From JACRCE01 sp038043305 (GTDB lineage Bacteria; Desulfobacterota; GWC2-55-46), in assembly GCA_038043305.1 (NCBI GenBank), contig JBBTCG010000049.1, forward strand, positions 1 through 7,834: DNA of 7,834 nucleotides. The letters are read 5' to 3'. Positions 1 through 4,083 of this stretch are shown here, piece by piece. The translations under genes were made by a program, and so were the position numbers. The notes below the pieces were generated by a model, which was not told the origin of the DNA, made no database searches, and saw only the letters and a list, made by a program, of their open reading frames with translations. Numbering within the stretch: the stretch's first letter is position 1; each line of letters begins with the position of its first letter.

Positions 1-1
1 G

Positions 2-61
2 AGCGACGAGTCAACGCCGCAGATGGACGTTTTTGAGCAGCCGGGTAAGGTTACATTATGA
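2..61 (+). CDS. C-terminal tail of an unidentified gene (5' end outside window)
   Basis: The frame starting at base 2 is open from the window edge to a TGA at 59-61 that overlaps the aroE ATG as ATGA. The visible C-terminal residues are SDESTPQMDVFEQPGKVTL. The same four-base overlap recurs between aroE and the next gene, which makes a translationally coupled operon likely and is the main reason to call this coding. Only 19 residues are visible, with no recognisable motif, so the product cannot be named. It could instead be a chance open frame in a leader, but the overlap geometry argues against that. Confidence 0.45.
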   Translation, partial: SDESTPQMDVFEQPGKVTL

Positions 62-942
62 AGATTACCGGCACTACAAGGATAATCGGCATATTCGGGG
101 ACCCGATAGAGCATACCCTCTCGCCGGCCATACAGAACGCGGCCATAGAGGAGTCCGGCGTTGACTTCGTGTACGTGCCGTTTCATGTAACGGCCGACGG
201 CCTTAAGGCCGCCGTTGCCGGCGTCAGGGCGCTGGACATGGCCGGGGTGAACGTAACCATACCCCATAAGGAGCGCGTAGTAAGGCTCCTTGATGACGTT
301 GACCCGCTTGCCTCTCTCATCGGCGCGGTGAATACGATAGTGAACGTGGAAGGCCGCCTTATAGGTTACAACACCGACGGCTACGGCTACGTCGAATCCC
401 TGAAGGAAGATACCGGTTTCACGGCTGAAGGAAAAAACATCGTGGTCATAGGCGCGGGCGGCGCGGCACGCGCCATACTCTATACGCTTATGCAGGAGCG
501 CAAAGTGTGCCCGCGCTCCATAATCCTTGCCAACAGGACTTATGACAGGGCAAAGAGGCTCGCAAAGGAGTTCAAGAAAAAACTCCCGTGGGCGCCGCTT
601 GAGGCCGTGCAGCTCGACGCGGTCTACCCGTACATGGACGACGCGCATCTCGTGGTCAACACCACGCCGCTCGGCATGATGGCGGGAAGCGCCCCTGACC
701 TGCCCATCGAAAGACTGCCTGAAACAGCGATAGTTTCCGACATCGTTTACAGGCCGCTTGAAACAACGCTATTGAAGAAGGCCGCCCAACGGGGGCTTAA
801 GACCCATTCAGGTCTTGGGATGCTCGTGCATCAGGGCGCCCTCTCATTCGAGCTTTGGACGCTCGCGCTTTTTCCGCGCCCTACTGCCCCCATAGAAGCC
901 ATGAGACGGGCCGCATTGAAGGCGCTCGGTTCTTCGGAATGA
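58..942 (+). CDS. aroE: Shikimate dehydrogenase (NADP+)
   Basis: Cytoplasmic enzyme that reduces 3-dehydroshikimate to shikimate with NADPH, the fourth step of the shikimate pathway to aromatic amino acids. The 294-aa protein is full length for the family (E. coli about 270 aa). The N-terminal substrate domain has GDPIEHTLSP (residues 14-23; the first hydroxyl of the usual S-x-S shikimate clamp is Thr20 here), NVTIPHKE with catalytic Lys71, GAVNTI (89-94) and NTDG with catalytic Asp107. The Rossmann domain has VIGAGGAARA (130-139), the NADP-phosphate-binding NRT (159-161) and VNTTPLGM (200-207). The C-terminal signature SGLGMLVHQGA (251-261) is present. The start is the ATG at 58, with AAGG at 47-50 as a modest ribosome site and overlap with the preceding stop. 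It overlaps the next gene by four bases. ATA and AGG codons are frequent, the style of the host genes here. Identification is secure. Confidence 0.97.
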   Translation: MKITGTTRIIGIFGDPIEHTLSPAIQNAAIEESGVDFVYVPFHVTADGLKAAVAGVRALDMAGVNVTIPHKERVVRLLDDVDPLASLIGAVNTIVNVEGRLIGYNTDGYGYVESLKEDTGFTAEGKNIVVIGAGGAARAILYTLMQERKVCPRSIILANRTYDRAKRLAKEFKKKLPWAPLEAVQLDAVYPYMDDAHLVVNTTPLGMMAGSAPDLPIERLPETAIVSDIVYRPLETTLLKKAAQRGLKTHSGLGMLVHQGALSFELWTLALFPRPTAPIEAMRRAALKALGSSE

Positions 943-1649
943 AGGTGTTTTTCGTCGCGGACGGCCACCTCAAGGGCGTGGGCGACTCAAATCAAAGCGC
1001 CCTCGTCTCCTTTCTTAATCGCATCAAGCCTTCTGATACGCTCGTAATCCTCGGCGATTTATTCGAGTTCTGGACAGGTTCAAACAGCGTGGCCATTACT
1101 CGATACGCCCCGGTGTTGGACGCGCTGGGCGCGCTCAGGAAAAACGGCACCAGAGTAATCTACCTTGAAGGAAACCATGATTTTTCAATGGGCGCTCTGT
1201 TTATTGATACGCTCGGCATTGAAGTCCATGCCGACTCGTTTGAGATTGCGTTCGACGGAAAGCGCGTCTACCTTTCGCACGGCGATACCGTCTCTATGCA
1301 CCTTGGGTACGCGCTTTGGAGATGGTTCACAAGAAGCGCGCTTTGCCGCATTATCGTCAGATGCCTTCCCGACAAGACGGCCTGGAACGCGGCCATGCGG
1401 CTCTCCCGGCAGAGCCGGAGAAATAGCTATAATGAAGGCGTGTTGGATGAGCGGCTCAAGGAGTTCGCAAAAGACCGCATCCGCGCCGGATTCGACGCGG
1501 TCGTCATGGGACATTCCCACGCGCCCGGCGTGCATCGGCTCGATTCACTCAAACCTGGCGCAATATACGCCAATACCGGCAGTTGGGCTGAGCACGGCAG
1601 CCACCTGATATATGAGGCATCAGGATTCAGGACGGAGAGGTTTGGTTAG
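939..1649 (+). CDS. lpxH: UDP-2,3-diacylglucosamine pyrophosphatase (LpxH-type metallophosphoesterase)
   Basis: Predicted to hydrolyse UDP-2,3-diacylglucosamine to lipid X and UMP, the fourth step of lipid A synthesis, at the inner face of the cytoplasmic membrane. The 236-aa length matches the family (about 240). All calcineurin-like metal motifs are in order: DGH (Asp8, His10), GDLFEFW (Asp40), EGNHDF (Asn79, His80), SHGD (His114) and GHSHAP (His192, His194). Their spacing is close to that of characterised LpxH enzymes. The segment around residues 121-165, with LWRWFTRSALCRII, fits the helical cap that contacts acyl chains. The ATG at 939 was chosen because the metal motif must begin about eight residues in and because it gives an ATGA overlap with aroE. 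An in-frame ATG at 855 would add 28 unrelated residues lying inside aroE. No good Shine-Dalgarno is seen, so coupling to aroE translation is likely. A non-lipid-A phosphoesterase of this superfamily is the main alternative. Confidence 0.88.
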   Translation: MKVFFVADGHLKGVGDSNQSALVSFLNRIKPSDTLVILGDLFEFWTGSNSVAITRYAPVLDALGALRKNGTRVIYLEGNHDFSMGALFIDTLGIEVHADSFEIAFDGKRVYLSHGDTVSMHLGYALWRWFTRSALCRIIVRCLPDKTAWNAAMRLSRQSRRNSYNEGVLDERLKEFAKDRIRAGFDAVVMGHSHAPGVHRLDSLKPGAIYANTGSWAEHGSHLIYEASGFRTERFG

Positions 1650-1653
1650 TCCC

Positions 1654-1681
1654 GTGGGTTTCATCGCCCCGACATTTTTTT
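1654..1681 (+). terminator. Weak possible terminator after lpxH
   Basis: Five bases after the lpxH stop, a short GGG/CCC stem (1656-1658 with 1668-1670, plus one T-G wobble) is followed by a run of seven T at 1675-1681. The T-run is convincing but the stem is only about four pairs, so this is a marginal intrinsic terminator. Confidence 0.25.
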
Positions 1682-1696
1682 GCAATGGATTTTCGG

Positions 1697-1804
1697 ATTA
1701 CGCTTCGCTAACCCAACCTTTTAGAATCTATCTGCTGTAGGATTGGTGAAGCGAAGCGCACCCATCAAAAGTATGTTGGGTCTGCCGCGCTCGACCCAAC
1801 ATAC
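1697..1804. repeat. Composite REP-like palindromic repeats in the lpxH/lipoprotein junction
   Basis: CGCTTCGCT at 1701-1709 is repeated in inverted orientation as AGCGAAGCG at 1750-1758. A perfect 12-bp inverted repeat, GTATGTTGGGTC (1771-1782) and GACCCAACATAC (1793-1804), follows. The alternating arms with CCCAAC/GTTGGG and GCTTCGC/GCGAAGC motifs resemble short intergenic palindromes dispersed in many bacterial genomes. That resemblance is from memory and was not searched. The rest of 1650-1841 shows no gene, tRNA or other RNA that I can recognise. Confidence 0.6.
1767..1804 (-). terminator. Probable intrinsic terminator of the lipoprotein cassette
   Basis: Read on the minus strand, a perfect 12-bp stem (arms at 1793-1804 and 1771-1782, 10-nt loop) is followed directly by TTTT (complement of 1767-1770). 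It lies 37 bases past the stop of the small lipoprotein, where that transcript should end. The T-tract is short, so termination efficiency is uncertain. The hairpin is also part of the repeat cluster described for this junction. Confidence 0.55.
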
Positions 1805-1841
1805 AGGCTGCTGCAATATATGCGGCTATATCGGGTGCAAG

Positions 1842-2267
1842 CTACTGGCATGTGCGAACATCGGTTCGTATCGTGGCTGACGTAAATGGCCCCGCCGTTA
1901 CTTGCTTCTGGCAAGTGACGCCAGAGGGTGAGGCTTGAATGGTCCAAGTGCCTGGCTGCAAATTACCGAACGTCACGCCTGTGGAACAGGCGGGTGGAGT
2001 GCTGGATGAAATACCCGAAAAGCTGTAACCCTGCGATTGAGTCGCACCGCTTGTCGAGCTAATCGTCACCGTTCCACTGCCTGTACAGAAATATCCAGAA
2101 GTGGTGACGGGACCGAACCCTAAGCTGATCACAAGAGCGCCGGTTGTGGGGGTCGGCTGTACTGGGCCAGTGTGATTGCAACCTCCCAAAACAAAAATTA
2201 GCAACAGCCCAAGACCTGCGCTGGTGAACCAGCCAAACAGAGAGTTGACCAAATTTGAAACTTTCAT
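1842..2267 (-). CDS. Small predicted lipoprotein of unknown function, beta-rich, four cysteines
   Basis: A 141-aa product that I do not recognise. The signal peptide has a long hydrophobic run (about residues 14-28) ending in the lipobox LGGC, with Cys30 as the predicted lipidated residue. A Pro/Thr-rich linker follows. The mature part, about residues 43-141, is Ser/Thr/Gly-rich and predicted to be beta-strand. It carries FGNLQPGTWTIQAS (100-113), which resembles the closing strand pair of small Ig-like or transthyretin-like (carboxypeptidase-regulatory) modules. Cys61, Cys94, Cys119 and Cys140 could form two disulfides in the periplasm. The ATG at 2267 was chosen because AGGAGGT (complement of 2274-2280) sits six bases upstream. 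An in-frame ATG at 2294 adds nine residues and ignores that site. It lies 124 bases downstream of the larger lipoprotein gene on the same strand, probably in one transcript. Final location (inner or outer membrane) cannot be read reliably. Confidence 0.7.
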   Translation of the reverse strand: MKVSNLVNSLFGWFTSAGLGLLLIFVLGGCNHTGPVQPTPTTGALVISLGFGPVTTSGYFCTGSGTVTISSTSGATQSQGYSFSGISSSTPPACSTGVTFGNLQPGTWTIQASPSGVTCQKQVTAGPFTSATIRTDVRTCQ

Positions 2268-2273
2268 TGTTAT

Positions 2274-2280
2274 ACCTCCT
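2274..2280 (-). promoter_or_regulatory. Strong ribosome binding site that sets the small lipoprotein start
   Basis: AGGAGGT on the minus strand, six bases before the ATG at 2267. It decides between this start and the in-frame ATG 27 bases upstream. Confidence 0.75.
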
Positions 2281-2391
2281 ATTAGGAAATTCAATTTAAC
2301 AAAATGTTGCGGCTATACGGAAATGACAGTGAACGCACAGGGTCAGCTTGCCCCGTTGCCTTTGAACCTCCTTTGCTTACAGTGATACCTG

Positions 2392-3723
2392 TTAAGGCAC
2401 CCCGGGACACTTGACCGGCGCGTTCGGACGCGGCGTGCCCGCAACAACGGCCTTGCGATCCATAACGGTGCTGCGGCCGACAATCGCGAAGGCATTGTCG
2501 AGGTCTATATCCGTGCCATAGAAGGTATCGTTGTTGCCAGCCGCGAAGTTGACGTTCGTCAGGTTAGCCCAGACCGGAGGCGGGCCGGATACCGTGCCAA
2601 CCCCGAAGTTCTCGAAGAACGTCCAAAGGTTGACGCAGATATTGCTTGAGCCGTACGTGTAGTCAGTCCAGAAGACAATGGCGGAGTCGCCGTTGGCATC
2701 CTTGCACATCTGGGCTGGGTTGCGGGCGGCAATAGTCACTGGCGCGGGGCTGCCGCAGATGCCCGGCACCGGAACAGCGGCGGTACCATTTACGCGTATT
2801 TCACCGGGTAAGAAGGCGGCGTTGAAGGATGTAATCGTACTGCCGCTCTTCATCTTTGTGATGATTTCCAACATCTTCGTCCGTACGGCATCTCTCAGGA
2901 TGCTGGTGTCTATGTCCACCATCCAGTCGCGGTTAGGGTAGCGTGACAACAATTGGGTATTGCGGTCGAAGACGTGGGTCGAGCCAACATCATACTGCAA
3001 ACCAAGTTTCAGAAAACCGTCCATGGAAATGTTGACGTCCGTCAGGTTGACGGCGCTCCCGGTCGCACTGGCCAGCACCGCGCCGATCGCGTCAGTCGGC
3101 AACGCAAGCGGGCTCTGGCTGGCCAGGTTTTCGAAGATTTTCGGAACCACCTTCTCGTCAATCATGTCTGGCGTGTTGCAGGCGGGACGGTTAAAAGAGA
3201 CGTTATACAACTCGAACAGGTCGAACGTGAGCAACATCCCCTGATCAGTCGTGCAACTCGCGTTAGTGGGACACAGCAATTGCTTGCGGCGGGCGGTGTC
3301 CGGCACCGTCGTGGGCGTGATCAGGTGCGGAATCGCTTTCAGGTCAAGCCGATAGGTTCTCTGCAACGACGCCGGCTGACCACTTTGCCCGCGCAGCCAG
3401 GGTTCCAGCCGGATCGCGATAACGCTAATGCGCTGGTTGGAGGCGTCCTGGATCTCTTTGAGGTCGATCCCGCGCACGAATACACCTGCGTCGCCGGTTT
3501 GCGCTTGCTCCAGCATGCTGCGTACGCGCTCGATGATGTACAACCGATTGAGTTCGATGTCCACGCTGGACTGTCCGCCCATGGCGGGAATCGGGCCGCG
3601 ATCCGTGATAGCGGGCGGGGCAGGACACTGCGGCTGCGGCGGCAAAGTCCCAGTTGGAACACACGACATGAGTATTGGTAGTAAGGCCAGTAACAGCGCG
3701 CCTTTAATCAGTATTTTCTTCAT
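2392..3723 (-). CDS. Large predicted lipoprotein of unknown function
   Basis: A 443-aa product that I do not recognise. The signal peptide is Lys-rich at the N-terminus, then hydrophobic, and ends in lipobox LMSC with Cys21 as the predicted lipidated residue. A Pro-rich linker spans about 22-45. Residues 52-110 look like a long helix (LYIIERVRSMLEQA) followed by beta strands. Residues 225-320 hold alternating strands (VNLTDVNISMDGFLKLGLQY) and a second helix-then-strand unit (ILRDAVRTKMLEII, then FLPGEIRVNG). Eight further cysteines (33, 151, 157, 182, 323, 340, 363, 439) suit a periplasmic disulfide-bonded protein. The ATG at 3723 has AAGGAGG five bases upstream. An upstream in-frame ATG at 3801 would put 26 polar residues before the signal peptide. 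Codon use (ATC for Ile, CGN for Arg, little AGG) differs from aroE, acs and hisS, which suggests transfer. It lies first in a two-gene cassette under a consensus promoter. Function is not assigned. Confidence 0.8.
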   Translation of the reverse strand: MKKILIKGALLLALLPILMSCVPTGTLPPQPQCPAPPAITDRGPIPAMGGQSSVDIELNRLYIIERVRSMLEQAQTGDAGVFVRGIDLKEIQDASNQRISVIAIRLEPWLRGQSGQPASLQRTYRLDLKAIPHLITPTTVPDTARRKQLLCPTNASCTTDQGMLLTFDLFELYNVSFNRPACNTPDMIDEKVVPKIFENLASQSPLALPTDAIGAVLASATGSAVNLTDVNISMDGFLKLGLQYDVGSTHVFDRNTQLLSRYPNRDWMVDIDTSILRDAVRTKMLEIITKMKSGSTITSFNAAFLPGEIRVNGTAAVPVPGICGSPAPVTIAARNPAQMCKDANGDSAIVFWTDYTYGSSNICVNLWTFFENFGVGTVSGPPPVWANLTNVNFAAGNNDTFYGTDIDLDNAFAIVGRSTVMDRKAVVAGTPRPNAPVKCPGVP

Positions 3724-3728
3724 CCGTG

Positions 3729-3735
3729 CCTCCTT
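3729..3735 (-). promoter_or_regulatory. Strong ribosome binding site that sets the large lipoprotein start
   Basis: AAGGAGG on the minus strand, five bases before the ATG at 3723. It excludes the longer reading from 3801 as the main start. Confidence 0.8.
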
Positions 3736-3854
3736 ATTTTCGTGTTCAAAAGCCCAATCGGGATATGGAGACGCATCACTATCGCCTGTGCGGGAAACCA
3801 TCGCTGAAACCGCTTGAGCGGCGTATTATGTGCCATTTACTAAGTCCGTAGATT

Positions 3855-3892
3855 GGGTTGCGTTTTTCAACACGACAAATACGGGTTTCAAC
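3855..3892 (+). repeat. 38-bp direct repeat, copy 1
   Basis: Perfectly identical to 4046-4083 at an offset of 191 bases. It begins GGGTTGCGTTTTTCAAC and ends TACGGGTTTCAAC. In transcription terms it lies in the 5' leader of the large lipoprotein gene, downstream of the promoter. Identity stops sharply at both ends (three of the six bases just before it differ, and the base just after differs), so this is a discrete unit and not an ageing long duplication. Confidence 0.9.
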
Positions 3893-3930
3893 GGAATTAT
3901 CGGGTTACTACCGGCTGCAGGCTTGGAGCG

Positions 3931-3958
3931 ATTATAATGACAAATTATAAGATGTCAA
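3931..3958 (-). promoter_or_regulatory. Consensus sigma-70 promoter for the lipoprotein cassette
   Basis: On the minus strand TTGACA (complement of 3953-3958) is followed after 16 bases by TATAAT (complement of 3931-3936). Both hexamers are perfect. The spacer is one base short of the 17-base optimum and is AT-rich. Transcription should begin near 3924, giving a leader of about 200 bases to the ATG at 3723. No other gene on this strand needs it, so it most likely drives both lipoproteins. Confidence 0.8.
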
Positions 3959-4011
3959 GAGAGGACTTTAAGTTATAAGCATATTGGTAAATCTATAAAA
4001 GTCAACCTCTC
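3959..4011 (-). other. Imperfect stem-loop immediately upstream of the lipoprotein promoter
   Basis: GAGAGG (3959-3964) plus ACTTT (3965-3969) pairs with AAAGT (3998-4002) plus CCTCTC (4006-4011). There is a three-base bulge (CAA, 4003-4005) and a 28-base AT-rich loop. It abuts the -35 element on its upstream side, so a regulator-binding role is possible. It could also be chance pairing. Confidence 0.35.
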
Positions 4012-4029
4012 GTCGGACAGTGGAGTCCC

Positions 4030-4058
4030 GCAGCCCGCATAGGACGGGTTGCGTTTTT
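4030..4058 (+). terminator. Terminator-like hairpin on the plus strand, partly made by repeat copy 2
   Basis: GCAGCCCG (4030-4037) pairs with CGGGTTGC (4045-4052) through eight positions including one G-T wobble, with a 7-base loop. It is followed by G and then TTTTT (4054-4058). This has the form of an intrinsic terminator for plus-strand transcription, but no plus-strand gene lies nearby. The minus-strand reading lacks a T-tract after the stem, so it is not a normal acs terminator. Confidence 0.4.
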
Positions 4059-4083
4059 CAACACGACAAATACGGGTTTCAAC
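4046..4083 (+). repeat. 38-bp direct repeat, copy 2, abutting the acs stop codon
   Basis: Identical over all 38 bases to 3855-3892. Its last base is the final base of the acs TAG (complement of 4083-4085), so the repeat begins exactly where acs coding sequence ends. The 153 bases between the copies hold the lipoprotein promoter. Confidence 0.9.

Larger units (their letters stand above)
3724..4082. other. 359-base gene-free region between the lipoprotein cassette and acs
   Basis: No credible gene lies here. Read on the minus strand it holds, in order: the second copy of a 38-bp repeat right after the acs stop, a GC-rich hairpin, an imperfect stem-loop, a consensus sigma-70 promoter, the first copy of the repeat, and a leader of roughly 200 bases before the large lipoprotein. 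The leader contains a small perfect stem, CCGCT/AGCGG, at 3810-3821. I recognise no riboswitch or known leader RNA in it. Confidence 0.7.

Noticed and set aside
855..938. 28-residue N-terminal extension of lpxH from an in-frame ATG at 855
   Set aside because: It lies inside aroE, resembles nothing in the family, and would push the first metal motif away from its usual position near residue 8.
1165..1608. Overlapping open frames inside lpxH on both strands
   Set aside because: Shadows of a gene with complete catalytic motifs; none has its own motif or ribosome site.
2953..3681. 242-aa open frame on the plus strand
   Set aside because: It lies antisense to the large lipoprotein, which has a signal peptide, lipobox and strong ribosome site. 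The plus-strand frame has no recognisable domain and no ribosome site.
3724..3801. 26-residue N-terminal extension of the large lipoprotein
   Set aside because: It would bury the signal peptide, and the AAGGAGG at 3729-3735 points to the ATG at 3723.
1656..4081. GGGTTTCA after the lpxH stop (1656-1663) matching the end of the 38-bp repeats, as possible att-like termini of the cassette
   Set aside because: Only eight bases match at the lpxH side, which is weak for a window this size, and no integrase or recombinase gene is present.
3857..4083. CRISPR-like repeat pair: a 36-base unit that begins GTTG and ends CAAC, occurring twice
   Set aside because: The two copies are 153 bases apart, far beyond a spacer, no third copy is present, the interval holds a promoter, and no cas gene is in the window.
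3855..4083. Integron attC site
   Set aside because: The GTT...AAC ends are superficially similar, but the paired inner core sites are missing and there is no integrase or cassette array.
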